Origin: Streptomyces diastatochromogenes
GTDB lineage: Bacteria; Actinomycetota; Actinomycetes; Streptomycetales; Streptomycetaceae
NCBI GenBank assembly: GCA_026913215.1
Contig: JAPTYK010000002.1
Location: forward strand, 62,001-126,000
Length of the DNA: 64,000 bases
Direction: 5' to 3'
The position numbers and the translations under genes are program-made. How positions within the stretch are numbered: the first letter of the stretch is position 1; each line of letters opens with the position of its first letter. Shown piece by piece: positions 16,750-25,801 of this stretch. Below the pieces are notes generated by a model. The model was not told the origin of the DNA. It was given only the letters and a program-made list of their open reading frames with translations, and searched no databases.

Positions 16750-17292
16750 TCAGGACCAGACAAGTCGCCCTTCGGCAACGGAACAGACCGGATAGTTCCC
16801 CGCGCCGATCCTCGTCAGCGTCTCCGCCACGGAGTCGAAGTAGTGCGCCAATGACGCGTACTCGCCGGTGATCGTGGGCTCACCCACGAACCATCTGCCG
16901 ACACGTCCGTCCCTCGCGTCGACGAACTGTCCCGCCCAGCCGTCCTGATCCGAGAGGAACGGGATCCACTCCTCGCGCCATTCGCCCCCACCGGACAAGG
17001 GGTGGTTCGCGTAGAGCTTCTCCATCGTCCGGATGCCCAGAAAGAAGCTCCCCTCGTCCGGGAACCCGGCGTAACCGCAGCAGGCCACGTCGTCGTCCAC
17101 CTGGTCCTCGGGAAGATCCAGGTTGTTCCGCAGCAGCCACGCCCGCAGGTCCTGAGGCAATGAGAGCCCCATGCGCTCCTCGGCGGCCGCGAGCATCCGC
17201 TCCGTGGCCGGGCCGGGCAGGTCCGCGTGATCGGCCGGAGCGTACTCCCGAAGAAGACTCATCACGCGGGACCAGCTCTCCACCGCACTCAT
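16750..17292 (-). CDS. SMI1/KNR4 (SUKH) family protein
   Basis: 180 residues from ATG 17292 (GCGGGGA upstream). The pattern ERMLAAAEERMGLSLPQDLRAWLLRNNL followed by GSFFLGI, WIPFLSDQDGWAGQFVDA and YASLAHYFDSVAETL is the SUKH fold: an acid-rich alpha/beta domain best known as the immunity partner of contact-dependent and polymorphic toxins. No toxin gene is adjacent, so it is an orphan immunity gene or has another housekeeping role. Confidence 0.85.
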   Translation of the reverse strand: MSAVESWSRVMSLLREYAPADHADLPGPATERMLAAAEERMGLSLPQDLRAWLLRNNLDLPEDQVDDDVACCGYAGFPDEGSFFLGIRTMEKLYANHPLSGGGEWREEWIPFLSDQDGWAGQFVDARDGRVGRWFVGEPTITGEYASLAHYFDSVAETLTRIGAGNYPVCSVAEGRLVWS

Positions 17293-17533
17293 TCCCCGCT
17301 GCCCCTCTCTGCACGGATTCGCTACGCCACTCAACTGGCTTACGTACTGTAGTTCGAACACCTCCTTCGGCGGCGCGGGAGCCCTGTGAGTTGGTTGCCG
17401 TCTTCAACCTGACTCGACCCGAGCCACCCGATCAGTGGCCACTCTGAAAGCTCACCGTCCACAACGCTCGCGATCAGTCGACACAGCGGTAGCGTCCCCG
17501 TACGAGACCGGTCTCGGAAGGGGTGAACGCCGG

Positions 17534-18193
17534 ATGGTGTGCGGGAACAGGGCTGACGGGGATGAGCGGCTGGGACTGATCCTGGATTTCGCGGGGGTGC
17601 TGACCGCCAGCCCCATCGAGGTCCACCGGGCCTGGTGCGTGGCCGAGGGGCTGGAGCCCGGGGCATGGCGGGCGACCCTCAACGATCACCCGGAGGGGCG
17701 GCGCTTGTACGCGGCGCTGGAGATCGGCGAGATCGGGCAGGCCGAGTGGAACGAAGGAACGGCGGCGTTGCTGGGGGAGCACGTGGACCCCGTGAACCTG
17801 ATGGGGCGGGCTTGGGCCGACGTTCCGCCGGCGCGTCGGATGGTCGGGCTCGCGCGGGCCGCCCGAGCCGCCGGCCACCGGCTCGGGCTGCTCTCCAACA
17901 GCTTCGGCCTCGATCCGTTCAACCCGTACGAGCACGTGGGCATCTGGGACCTCTTCGACGTGCACGTCGTGTCCGAGCTGGAGGGGCTGGCGAAGCCGGA
18001 TCCGGCGATCTACCGGCTCGCCCTGGAGCGCATGGGGCTGCCCGCCGAGCGGTGCGTCTTCGTGGACGACCACGCGGTGAACCTTCCCCCGGCCGCCGCG
18101 CTGGGGATCTCCACCGTCCACGTCACCGACGAGGACGCGGCCGTGGCCGAGCTCGAAACGCTGCTCGGGGTCACGGCGATCCTCGCCGCCTGA
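17534..18193 (+). CDS. HAD-superfamily hydrolase
   Basis: 219 residues. HAD motif I is at LGLILDFAGVLT; the usual DxDGT/V is D-F-A-G, so the second Asp is replaced, as in some haloacid dehalogenase-like members. Motif II is LLSNS, motif III KPDPAIYRLAL, motif IV FVDDHAVNLPPAAALGI. It is soluble. Substrate unknown. The downstream repeat begins in its stop codon. Confidence 0.8.
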   Translation: MVCGNRADGDERLGLILDFAGVLTASPIEVHRAWCVAEGLEPGAWRATLNDHPEGRRLYAALEIGEIGQAEWNEGTAALLGEHVDPVNLMGRAWADVPPARRMVGLARAARAAGHRLGLLSNSFGLDPFNPYEHVGIWDLFDVHVVSELEGLAKPDPAIYRLALERMGLPAERCVFVDDHAVNLPPAAALGISTVHVTDEDAAVAELETLLGVTAILAA

Positions 18194-18293
18194 GGCCAAC
18201 GCCGCCTGAGGCCAACGCCCCGTAGGCCAACGCCGCCTGGGGCCCATGCCCCATAGGCCAACGCCGCCTGGGGCCAATGCCCCGTAGGTCGCT
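18188..18293. repeat. 16-bp minisatellite, about seven units of two alternating types
   Basis: Alternates gcctgaggccaacgcc-like and ccgtaggccaacgcc-like units. Starts in the last codons of the HAD gene and ends before the promoter of the flavoprotein gene. Confidence 0.8.
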
Positions 18294-18371
18294 GCGCGGG
18301 GACAAGCGCCCGGGACAGGCGACGTACGCTGCCCGAGCTCCATGACCCCAACCGTCGACCGGGAGGCCCAC

Positions 18372-18898
18372 ATGACCGGACAGCCCTTCCTGTACGTCGT
18401 CGTCTGCGCCGCCGGCATCGCGGGCGACGCCCATCAGCTGATCACCGCCGCGCGGGAACGGGGCTGGGGCGTGGGCGTCATCGCCACACCCCAGGGCTCG
18501 GCTTCCTCGACGCCGAGGCGGTCGAGGCCCGGACCGGCTATCCGATCCGCTCGGCCTGGCGCAGCCCCGGCGACCCGCGCCCGCTCCCGCCCGCCGATGC
18601 CATCGCCGTCGCGCCCGCCACGTTCAACACGGTCAACAAGTGGGCGGCCGGCATCGCCGACACCCTCGCGCTGGGCATTCTGTGCGAGGCGTACGGGATG
18701 GGGATCCCGACGGTCGTCCTGCCGTATCTGAATGCCGCCATGGCCGCCCATCCGGCGTATGCCCGGAGCCTGGATCAGCTGCGGGAGATGGGCGTGCTGG
18801 TCGGGTCGTACGAGCCCCACCGTCCGAAGGCGGGCGGGGGAGCGGACCGTTTTCGGTGGGAGGAGGCACTGGAGTTGCTGGAGGGCGAGATCGGCTGA
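18372..18898 (+). pseudogene. flavoprotein-domain (phosphopantothenoylcysteine decarboxylase-like) protein, one frame break
   Basis: ATG 18372. Begins QPFLYVVVCAAGIAGDAHQL and continues in a second frame GFLDAEAVEARTGYPIRSAW, then ADAIAVAPATFNTVNKWAAG, which is the flavoprotein (PF02441-type) signature. The break is near 18494 in ccagggctcgg; one extra G restores the frame. About 175 residues if intact, usual for stand-alone members of unknown substrate that bind FMN. Confidence 0.75.
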
Positions 18899-19017
18899 GC
18901 GCGATCCGGTCTGTTCTCGTACTGCCGGGGGTGCGGGTGCCGTTTCGGAACAGGATCGTCGTTCGGAAGCGGAACGCGCCTGCCGGTCTGGCCGGCTCCC
19001 GGCGGACGGGCTGGGGT

Positions 19018-20256
19018 TCACGTGAGCGGGGCCGCCGTCGCGTCCCAGTCGATGTGGTGGTCGAACTGCCAGGCCATCTTCTCCGGGTTGACCAGCTTCA
19101 TGGTGGCCGGCATCAGGAGGTCGCGCAGGACGCGGCCGACCGGGCCCGCGGCCTTGTCGCTGTTCGTGCGGGCGCCGAGCTTGATGATGCGTTCGACGCG
19201 GGGGCGGCGCAGTCGTTCGTACGTGGTGAAAGCCTGGTCGTAGGGCAAGTCCCGGAGACAGCGGGCCAGTTCGACGGCGCTTTCGGCGGCGATGGAGGCG
19301 CCCTGTCCGGAGCTGGAGGAGGCGGCGTGGGCCGCGTCGCCGATCAGGGTCATGCGGCCGCGGGTCCAGTGGGCGACCCCGGGCATGTTCTCCATCGGGC
19401 CGGTGATGAGGAGCTCGTCGGCCTTGGTGCGGCTGATCATTTCGAGGGCGGGGAGGCGGTCGTCGGCGAAGGCGTCGCGCAGGATGCGCATCCACTCGGT
19501 CGCGCCGATCGCCTGGGCCTCGGAGACGGTCATCGGGGCGCGGTGGGGCAGGTTCACGAACCACATCGCCGAGGAGTCGTCGAAGACCTGGTAACCGAAG
19601 AACGCGCGCTTGCCGAAGCACATGTACATGACGCCGTCGGTGGAGGGCATCCCCGACCGCTCCAACCGTGCTCCGAAACAGACCAGGCCGGCGTAGTTCG
19701 GCTGGGCCGCGGCCGGGTCGATCAGGGAGCGGACCGTGGAGCGGATGCCGTCGGCGCCGATGAGGACGTCGGCGCTCGCCTCCGTACCGTCCGCGAAGCG
19801 CGCGGTGATGCCGGAGCCGCTTTCCGTCGCGTCGATCAGCCGCTTGCCGTGGTGGATGGGGACGGACCGGCGCTCCGCCTCGTCGTAGATCGCGCGGTAG
19901 AGGTCGGCGCGCCAGACGAACTGCAGGGACGGCAGGCGTGAGGGCGGGGCGAACCGCGCGAGGTGTCTGCCCGTCCAGCTCCGCAGCCCCATGGCGGTGA
20001 CCGGTGTGCCGATCGCGCGGACGAGGTCGCCCGCGCCGATCGCGTCGAGGGCGTCCTGACCGTTCGGAGCGATGCTCATGCCGCCCCCGACCCCGTCGGC
20101 CGTGGAGTCGTACGCCTCGTGGACGGAGGCCTCGATCCCCGCCTGGCGGAGGGCCATCGCGGCGACCGGGCCTGCGATACCGCCGCCGATGACGAGCGCG
20201 GTGCGGATCGTGCCGTTACGGATCGTGCCAGTGCGCATTGTGCCGGTGCTGTTCAT
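19018..20256 (-). CDS. FAD-dependent monooxygenase (PHBH/UbiH type)
   Basis: 412 residues from ATG 20256. After a short repeat start (GTMRTGTIRNGTIRT) comes the Rossmann motif ALVIGGGIAGPVAAMALRQAG, the DG motif VLIGADGIRSTVR and the GD motif MTLIGDAAHAASSSSGQGAS, in the order and spacing of class A flavin monooxygenases that hydroxylate aromatics or tetracycline-like substrates. It overlaps the upstream gene by four bases (ATGA), so the two are translationally coupled, and the divergent PadR gene is the likely regulator. Confidence 0.9.
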   Translation of the reverse strand: MNSTGTMRTGTIRNGTIRTALVIGGGIAGPVAAMALRQAGIEASVHEAYDSTADGVGGGMSIAPNGQDALDAIGAGDLVRAIGTPVTAMGLRSWTGRHLARFAPPSRLPSLQFVWRADLYRAIYDEAERRSVPIHHGKRLIDATESGSGITARFADGTEASADVLIGADGIRSTVRSLIDPAAAQPNYAGLVCFGARLERSGMPSTDGVMYMCFGKRAFFGYQVFDDSSAMWFVNLPHRAPMTVSEAQAIGATEWMRILRDAFADDRLPALEMISRTKADELLITGPMENMPGVAHWTRGRMTLIGDAAHAASSSSGQGASIAAESAVELARCLRDLPYDQAFTTYERLRRPRVERIIKLGARTNSDKAAGPVGRVLRDLLMPATMKLVNPEKMAWQFDHHIDWDATAAPLT

Positions 20257-20765
20257 GCCCGGTGCCTCCTCGGGTCGTCGATCGTCGGTACGCCGCCGTT
20301 CCTGTACGCGCGGCGCACGTCCTGGACGTACGCGCGGGAGAACATCGCCGACAGGATCGCGACGCCACCGCGGTGGACGCGGATCTCGCTGTTCGTCGCG
20401 GAGCCGGACAGACGGACGCGGCGGCCGGCCGACGTGTCGTGGGCGGATGTGGATGTGGATGTGGATGTGGACGAGGGTGAGGGCGACGGCGACGGCGGGG
20501 GCGACGACTGGGAGTCCTTGACCTTGCCGCGGGCGGTCCACCTCAGGTTCCCGTGGTCGATGACGGTGGCGTCGTCGACGAGGAGCTTGACCATGGCCCG
20601 GTCTATGTCGAGGTGGATCTCGACGTCGTCCGGAAGGTCGGGGGAGCGGAGGTCGAGGACGGCGGTGCTGTGGCGGGCCTTGATCTCGAAGTGGCCGGCC
20701 TCGGTCCAGTTGCCGAGGTGTTTGACGAGGTCGTGGTCGGAGTGGATGCGCTCGGTGAGGGACAT
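20253..20765 (-). CDS. hypothetical protein coupled to FAD monooxygenase
   Basis: 170 residues from ATG 20765. Two compact beta-rich halves (HFEIKARHSTAVLDLRSPDLPDDVEIHLDID and GKVKDSQS...EIRVHRGGVAILSAMFSRAYVQDV) are joined by a Ser/Pro/Thr linker (PSPSPSPSSTSTSTSTS) coded by six-base repeats. No family recognised. First gene of a two-gene operon divergent from padR. Confidence 0.65.
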   Translation of the reverse strand: MSLTERIHSDHDLVKHLGNWTEAGHFEIKARHSTAVLDLRSPDLPDDVEIHLDIDRAMVKLLVDDATVIDHGNLRWTARGKVKDSQSSPPPSPSPSPSSTSTSTSTSAHDTSAGRRVRLSGSATNSEIRVHRGGVAILSAMFSRAYVQDVRRAYRNGGVPTIDDPRRHRA

Positions 20766-20807
20766 CTCGGTGGCTCCTCTCGGGGCTGCGTCACGTTGAC
20801 GATTCGA

Positions 20808-20839
20808 TAGTTGCACTGAAACTAGTCTCAGGTCAACTA
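20808..20839. promoter_or_regulatory. inverted repeat in the padR/monooxygenase intergenic region
   Basis: TAGTTG (20808-20813) and CAACTA (20834-20839) form an inverted pair around ACTAGT. This could be the PadR operator, though it does not match the ATGT-N8-ACAT form common for the family. Confidence 0.35.
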
Positions 20840-20864
20840 GCCCCTCCGGGCTAAAATCACCCCC

Positions 20865-21479
20865 ATGACCGCATCCGCTCCCCGCAGCTCCCCCCTCGCC
20901 CTGACCGTCCTGGCCCTGCTGCACTACAAGCCGCTGCACCCGTACGGCATCCAGCGGCTGGTCAAGGACTGGGGCAAGGAGCAGGTCGTCAACGTCAGGC
21001 AGCGCGCCAGCCTCTACCGCACCATCGAGAGACTCCACGGCGACGGGCTGATCACGGTCCTCGAGACCGGGCGCGACCAGCAGTACCCCGAGCGAACCGT
21101 GTACGAAGTCACCGACGCGGGCCGCGAGACCGCCCGCGCCTGGCTGGAGGAGATGCTCTCCACCCCCAAGCAGGAGTTCCCGGAGTTCCCGGCCGCCCTC
21201 TCGAACCTGCTGCTCCTCACACCCGACGAGATGGCGGACGTACTACAGCGGCGGGCCGACGCCCTCGCCGCACAGCTCGACGCCCTGGAAGCGGCCATGG
21301 CCGCGGAGGAGGAGCGGGGGCTGCCCCGCATCACCCGCCTGGAGACCGAGTACCTGCGAGCCGTGACGGCCGCGGAGCTGGAGTGGGTACGCACGGTGGT
21401 CGAAGACCTGCGCGCAGGCCGGCTCTCGACGTCGAAGGAACAGCTGGACGCCCTTGCGGCCGGGCCGGCGCAGCAGTGA
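20865..21479 (+). CDS. PadR-family transcriptional regulator
   Basis: 204 residues. The N-terminal winged helix matches PadR: SPLALTVLALLHYKPLHPYGIQRLV, then RQRASLYRTIERLHGDGLI and ERTVYEVTDAGRE. The C-terminal part is a long helical dimerisation region (LEAAMAAEEERGLPRITRLETEYLRA). Such proteins usually repress a divergent detoxification gene and release on ligand binding; the divergent FAD monooxygenase operon fits this. Confidence 0.9.
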   Translation: MTASAPRSSPLALTVLALLHYKPLHPYGIQRLVKDWGKEQVVNVRQRASLYRTIERLHGDGLITVLETGRDQQYPERTVYEVTDAGRETARAWLEEMLSTPKQEFPEFPAALSNLLLLTPDEMADVLQRRADALAAQLDALEAAMAAEEERGLPRITRLETEYLRAVTAAELEWVRTVVEDLRAGRLSTSKEQLDALAAGPAQQ

Positions 21480-21552
21480 CCAGTCTGCCTTCGGCGCGGC
21501 CGGGACGGCGGGAAGCGGCTGCACGCAGAGTCAGTCGCCTATGACTGAGTGA

Positions 21553-21882
21553 CAGTGGGCGGGCATTCGCCAACGGGCCGAGGCTCTGAAGGCATCCCCC
21601 GCGAGCGACGACGCCATCGAGGCACGGGACGAGCGGTGGGACGCCGTGATGTTCGCCCCCGAGCGCACCGCCGGTGCGCTCGGGATCTGCCACCTGGGGT
21701 GCGCCCAGCGGGAGTGGCTGATCATCAGCGGCAGCCACCGCGGCGCGATCTGGTCGGACTGCCGGGCGGACGGCGCCGGCCTCACACCGCTCCTCGGCCT
21801 CGACCGAAAGCCGGTGACCTTCGCACAGGGGTACATCGACTGGCTGCACCACGCTGAGCGCACACCGCTGGAAGCGAACTGA
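21553..21882 (+). pseudogene. 5'-truncated SUKH-type gene
   Basis: The frame QWAGIRQRAEALKASPAS...TAGALGICHLGCAQREWLIISG...TPLLGLDRKPVTFAQGYIDWL is the C-terminal half of a SMI1/KNR4-like protein. The only upstream ATG (21541) meets a TGA three codons later, so no start remains. Ends at a normal TGA. Confidence 0.6.
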
Positions 21883-21942
21883 GCACCCGGACCACGACCT
21901 TCGCGCTGAAGTCCGTCCCATTCGCACCAGGGAAGGCCGCCA

Positions 21943-22914
21943 TCAGTGGGCATCACGCCGGAAGCTTGCGCGGTAGTCCCTTGGGCGTCGTCCGGTGTGC
22001 TTGGCGAAGAGGGCGGCGAAGGTTCCGGGGTCCTTGTACCCGACCGCGGTGGAGATGCCGGCGACGGTTCGGTCCGTGGTCTCAAGGAGGTGGCGGGCGC
22101 GACGGACGCGCGAGGACTGCAGGTATTCGAGAGGGCTCTGACCGGTCGCGTCTGCGAAGCGCCGTAGCAGGGTGCGCGTGCTGACCCCGAGTGCGTCCGC
22201 CAATGCCGTGAGGTCGTACCGGGCGGCGAGGTTCTGGTCGAGGTGCCGCATGACCTTGCGGGAGAACTCGTTTCCGGGCTGGGGGAGAAGCCGCGCATCG
22301 ACGTAGGGAGTCTGGGACGACCGCGCATGGTCGACGAGAGCCACCCGCGCGGTCGTCCGCGCCACGTCGGCACCGCTGTGTCGGCGGATGAGTTCCAGCG
22401 CGAAGTCGTACATGGCGCTGAAGGCCGCCGTCGTCGTCACCCCCTTGTCGGTGACGACCAGACGATCGGGTCGGACATCGGCCCCCGGACAACGCCGAGC
22501 CAATTCGTCGGCGAGGAACCACGCCGTCGTGGCCCGGCGCCGGTCGAGAAGCCCCGCCTCCGCGAGCAGGAACGCACCGACGCAGATCGAGACGACGGCA
22601 TGACCCGCGGCGGCGTGCGAGCGGATCGCCGCGATCTCAGGGGCGAGGGCCACGAGCTTCGCCTCCACGTCGAGACCCGGTACGAACTCGAACCCCGGCA
22701 CGACGAGAACGTCGACCTCGCGCAGCGGAGAGACGGCCAGCGCCGCACCACCTGACGCGGCGACGCGACGACGAGGCGAAACGATCGACACCTCGTACCC
22801 GGCACGGTCCGGACCGGCGACGTGCATGGCCATCGTCAACAGATCGGGTACGCCGAACACCTCGGACGCGAAACAGCCCGGATAGGCCAGGACACCGACC
22901 CGCAGCGCGCCCAC
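21943..22914 (-). CDS. GlxA-type transcriptional regulator (DJ-1/PfpI + AraC HTH)
   Basis: Start GTG 22914 is preferred over GTG 22950, because CAGGAG lies six bases upstream and the earlier codons are inside a repeat. Residues 1-about 175 form a DJ-1/PfpI-like domain (VGVLAYPGCFASEVFGVPDLL, VLVVPGFE, SICVGAFLLAEAGLLDRRRATTAW) with the nucleophile-elbow Cys retained; the last about 100 residues are two AraC HTH motifs (LTALADALGVSTRTLLRRF, VAGISTAVGYKDPGTFAALF). Possibly regulates the divergent hydrolase at 23060. Confidence 0.9.
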   Translation of the reverse strand: MGALRVGVLAYPGCFASEVFGVPDLLTMAMHVAGPDRAGYEVSIVSPRRRVAASGGAALAVSPLREVDVLVVPGFEFVPGLDVEAKLVALAPEIAAIRSHAAAGHAVVSICVGAFLLAEAGLLDRRRATTAWFLADELARRCPGADVRPDRLVVTDKGVTTTAAFSAMYDFALELIRRHSGADVARTTARVALVDHARSSQTPYVDARLLPQPGNEFSRKVMRHLDQNLAARYDLTALADALGVSTRTLLRRFADATGQSPLEYLQSSRVRRARHLLETTDRTVAGISTAVGYKDPGTFAALFAKHTGRRPRDYRASFRRDAH

Positions 22915-22938
22915 GCTCGTCTCCTGAGCATCATCCCT

Positions 22939-22986
22939 ACACGCCTGCACGCCTGCACGCCTACACGCCTACACGCCTACACGCCG
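22939..22986. repeat. 8-bp repeat at the promoter of the GlxA-type regulator
   Basis: Six copies of acgcct[g/a]c. Each unit supplies a GTG on the minus strand, which blurs start-codon assignment. Confidence 0.8.
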
Positions 22987-23059
22987 ATGGCGAGATTACC
23001 CCTCAACATGGCGATCCAGCCTATCGGCTCGTACGGGCACATCAGTCCACGCTGTCGCC

Positions 23060-23911
23060 ATGAGTGCTCCCAACGAACCTCTCGACGACGCGATCACGGA
23101 CTTCTCCCGCCGACTGGTGGACGTGGACGGGGTGGTGAAGACGGTGCATGCCGCGGGTTCCGGTCCGGCCGTCGTGCTGATGCCGGAGATGCCCGGCATC
23201 AGTCCTGACGTCCTTCGGCTGGCGCGGTGGGTGCGGGACGCGGGCTTCACCGTCTACGTCCCCTCGCTCTTCGGGGTCGATGGCGCGTATCCCACGGTCG
23301 AGGGCGCTGAGGAGGTGGTCCGTCGCGCGTGCGTCAGCGCCGAGTTCCGCGCGTTCGCGGGAGGCGGCACCAGCCCCGTCACGGCGTGGCTGCGCGGGCT
23401 GGCGCGCCAGGCCCACGCCGAGTGCGGCGGTCCGGGAGTCGGTGCGATCGGGCTGTGCTTCACCGGCAACTTCGCACTCACCATGGCGCTCGAGCCGGCT
23501 GTCATCGCGCCCGTGGTCAACCACCCGTCACTGCCCCTCGACGATCCCGCCGGACTCGAACTGAGCGAAGAGGACGCGCACGCGGTCCGCGACCGCGTCG
23601 CCCGCGACGGCCTGAAGATCCTCGCCTACCGCTTCGACAACGACCGCTGGTGCACCGGACAGCGCTTCGCCGCGTACCGAGCCCTCCTCGGCGACGCCTT
23701 CGACGGCCGCGTCCTCCCGGGCGGTTCCGCGAACACGAACCCGCCCCCGTTCTTCCGTAACGTGGTCGGCTCCCCCCACAGCGTCGTCACCGCCCACCTC
23801 GTCGACGAGGACGGACATCCCACGCTGAAGGCCAGGGACGAGATCCTCGCCTTCCTGACCGAACGTTTGAGCCGGGCCGGACACCCGGAGGGCCATGGCC
23901 ACGACCTGTAG
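23060..23911 (+). CDS. dienelactone hydrolase family protein
   Basis: 283 residues. Alpha/beta-hydrolase of the DLH type: AVVLMPEMPGISPDVLRLARWVRDAGFTVYVPSLFG, the nucleophile elbow GAIGLCFTGNFAL with Cys in place of Ser, as in dienelactone hydrolases, and a late HPTLKARDEI His. Cytoplasmic. Members cleave lactones or small esters in aromatic breakdown; the substrate is not deducible here. Confidence 0.85.
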   Translation: MSAPNEPLDDAITDFSRRLVDVDGVVKTVHAAGSGPAVVLMPEMPGISPDVLRLARWVRDAGFTVYVPSLFGVDGAYPTVEGAEEVVRRACVSAEFRAFAGGGTSPVTAWLRGLARQAHAECGGPGVGAIGLCFTGNFALTMALEPAVIAPVVNHPSLPLDDPAGLELSEEDAHAVRDRVARDGLKILAYRFDNDRWCTGQRFAAYRALLGDAFDGRVLPGGSANTNPPPFFRNVVGSPHSVVTAHLVDEDGHPTLKARDEILAFLTERLSRAGHPEGHGHDL

Positions 23912-24139
23912 ATCACTTGAGGCCGTTCGTGCCGAGACCGTCTCGGGACGTTCGACGAGCCGGCCGTACTCGAAGCGGGTGCGGGTTCCCGCCCGCACCA
24001 GTGGCACCAGACGCGCTTGTCGTCGATCGCGGTTGCTCGAACTCGATGGCCTCGGTGGCGGTGATGACCTTCCTGGACCGGTGGTGGCCGTTTCGGACCA
24101 CCGGAAGGCGGCGGTGTCGGCGCGTGCTGAGTAGTGCGG
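23912..24139. other. intergenic, possible gene remnant
   Basis: No supported gene. The minus strand can be read as DKRVWCHWCGREPAPASS, which resembles a zinc-ribbon-like tail seen in small actinobacterial proteins, but without start or flanks. Confidence 0.3.
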
Positions 24140-24553
24140 CTATTCGGTGTCGAGCTGGTGGTCGGCCCAGCTGTAGGTTTCGGGCAGCAGGTCGGTGATG
24201 AGGACGGTTCGGATGCGGTCGCCTTCGCCGACGATGACCTTGAGGGTCGGGAAGTAGTCGAGGAGGACCTGTCGGCACCGGCCGCACGGGGGAACGACCC
24301 CTCGCTCGCGGTCGCCCACCGCGACGATCGTGTCCAGCTCGTAGGCGCCCTGGGCGGCTGCCGTGCCGATGAGGACCAGCTCGGCGCAGGGTCCTCCCGT
24401 GAAGTGATAGGCGTTCACCGCGGTGACGATGCGGCCGTCCCGGGCACGGGCGGCGGCTGCCATGGTGTGGTTGTCGCCCCGGCAGCGCGTGCGAGCGACG
24501 TGCGCCGCTGCCTGGACGAGCTCGTGGTCGACGGGAGGGGGCTGCGTGGTCAT
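24140..24553 (-). CDS. cytidine/blasticidin-S deaminase-like enzyme
   Basis: 137 residues from ATG 24553. The zinc-site motifs are GGPCAELVLIG (Cys-Ala-Glu, with the catalytic Glu) and PPCGRCRQVL (two Cys), in the order of the cytidine deaminase superfamily; NAYHFTGG just before is the usual substrate loop. Length fits the homotetrameric small type. Cytosine nucleosides or a nucleoside antibiotic are the possible substrates. Confidence 0.8.
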   Translation of the reverse strand: MTTQPPPVDHELVQAAAHVARTRCRGDNHTMAAAARARDGRIVTAVNAYHFTGGPCAELVLIGTAAAQGAYELDTIVAVGDRERGVVPPCGRCRQVLLDYFPTLKVIVGEGDRIRTVLITDLLPETYSWADHQLDTE

Positions 24554-24574
24554 GCTCTCTGCCTTCGTCAGGTG

Positions 24575-24735
24575 TCATGCGACGTTGACCCGAGGGAGGA
24601 GGGAGCGCAAGCGAATATCGGCGGTGTGCCCGTTCCGCCAGATGGTGGAGCGGCGGATCATGCTGTCCTGCTCTTTGCGTTCGGCCTCCTTGTGGTCGAT
24701 GTGGTCGACCTCGAAGGCGCACCCGCGTCATGAGC
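24575..24735 (-). pseudogene. 3' remnant of a transposase
   Basis: The minus-strand frame FEVDHIDHKEAERKEQDSMI, then RRSTIWRNGHTADIRLRSLL, ending RVNVA, resembles the C-terminus of IS630-like transposases (typically WRNxHAxDxRLRxxVxRANVA). No catalytic part remains. Confidence 0.4.
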
Positions 24736-24763
24736 TGGGAACCACCCGGCGCTTCCTCCGCTT

Positions 24764-25291
24764 TCAGACCGCATCCCCGCCAACGCAGTCGCGTATGGAG
24801 AGCTCCGCCACGGCGGCGTGCCGTACCTGTTCGAGACCGGGGAGGTAGGGAGGGGTGTCCGGCAAGGGGGTGCAGAAGGTGACATGGGCGGTCAGGAGGT
24901 CGTCGTCGAGGCCGCCGAGGGAGAGGGAGACGTACGCCCGTACGTGGTCGTCGCCGAAGTGGTCGCGGGCTGTCCGCAGGCAGGCGGCGGTGTAGGCGAG
25001 GCAGCGGCGCAGGAGGACGTTCGTGCGTTCGTTCGCGGCGGCGGCGGCGGCGGTGGAGGAGGAGGCGGGGTCGGTTGGGTCGGTGGGGAGGTCGTAGTCC
25101 GTCATTCCGCGGCCGTTGACCGTGGTCTCCTCCGCCAGGCGGTCGAAGTACGACCCGGCGGGGTCGTCGGGGCGGAGGTCGGTCAGTACTCGTGCACCGC
25201 TGCCCGTCACCGACCAGCCGCGCTCGACGACCTCCTGGAACATCGGGGGAACGTCCGACGAGGAAAGACCGGTGAGGTCCGCGTCCGTCAT
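24764..25291 (-). CDS. hypothetical protein
   Basis: 175 residues from ATG 25291 (GAGAGA upstream; ATG 25303 is the alternative). Features: DVPPMFQEVVERGWSVTGSG, then TVNGRGMTDYDLP, a Ser/Ala low-complexity run (PASSSTAAAAAANE), and a beta-rich end (HVRAYVSLSLGGLDDDLLTAHVTF). No family recognised. A divergent short open stretch begins 15 bases away. Confidence 0.6.
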   Translation of the reverse strand: MTDADLTGLSSSDVPPMFQEVVERGWSVTGSGARVLTDLRPDDPAGSYFDRLAEETTVNGRGMTDYDLPTDPTDPASSSTAAAAAANERTNVLLRRCLAYTAACLRTARDHFGDDHVRAYVSLSLGGLDDDLLTAHVTFCTPLPDTPPYLPGLEQVRHAAVAELSIRDCVGGDAV

Positions 25292-25305
25292 GAGTTCTCT
25301 CATCC

Positions 25306-25801
25306 ATGGACGACCTGATCGAGCCGGTGGCCGCGCGCGCCGTGAAGAAGAAGACGGCGGCGGCCGGAGGAGACGGGACGGCTGTCGGCCCAGTGGCCGG
25401 ATTCGGTGGGCTCCGTCCGAGGCGAGCTCGCATCGGGCCCTTGGGGGAGTAGAGAGTGGACGCCTCCGCAGTGCCGCGCCATGCCATGCCCTCGAACCCG
25501 AGGCAGTGATCGTCGTCGAACGGTTCATCGGTGCGCTGGTCAAGCACCGCGCCACCCAGGCCCAGCCGCCCTGCGGCTGCGGCATCTGCGAGTAGGCCCG
25601 TCCTCTCGTCGATATGCTTCCGGACAGCGAGGTCCGCTTCTGCGACGAATGAGAGAGGGTGCGCCGCGACAAGGAGAACCCGTGCGCCGTCTGCGGCCGG
25701 CCGCCCCCGGTTCGTCACCCGGGACCGCGAAGGGCCCGCCTCGTTGCCCGTCCCACCATCCCCGGACGACGGCACCGACCCGATCCCGCTCCCCGTGGGT
25801 C
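25306..25801 (+). pseudogene. decayed small genes with in-frame stops
   Basis: Three short protein-like stretches are separated by stops: a 47-codon open frame from ATG 25306; EPEAVIVVERFIGALVKHRA ending CGCGICE and TAG; and VRFCDE-stop-ERVRRDKENPCAVCGR. The last looks like a zinc-ribbon (CDEC...CxxC) in which one Cys codon has become TGA. No intact gene. Confidence 0.4.

Noticed and set aside
20253..21038. Longer 261-residue version of the monooxygenase partner
   Set aside because: The extra N-terminal 91 codons are antisense to padR and its promoter; ATG 20765 is the plausible start.
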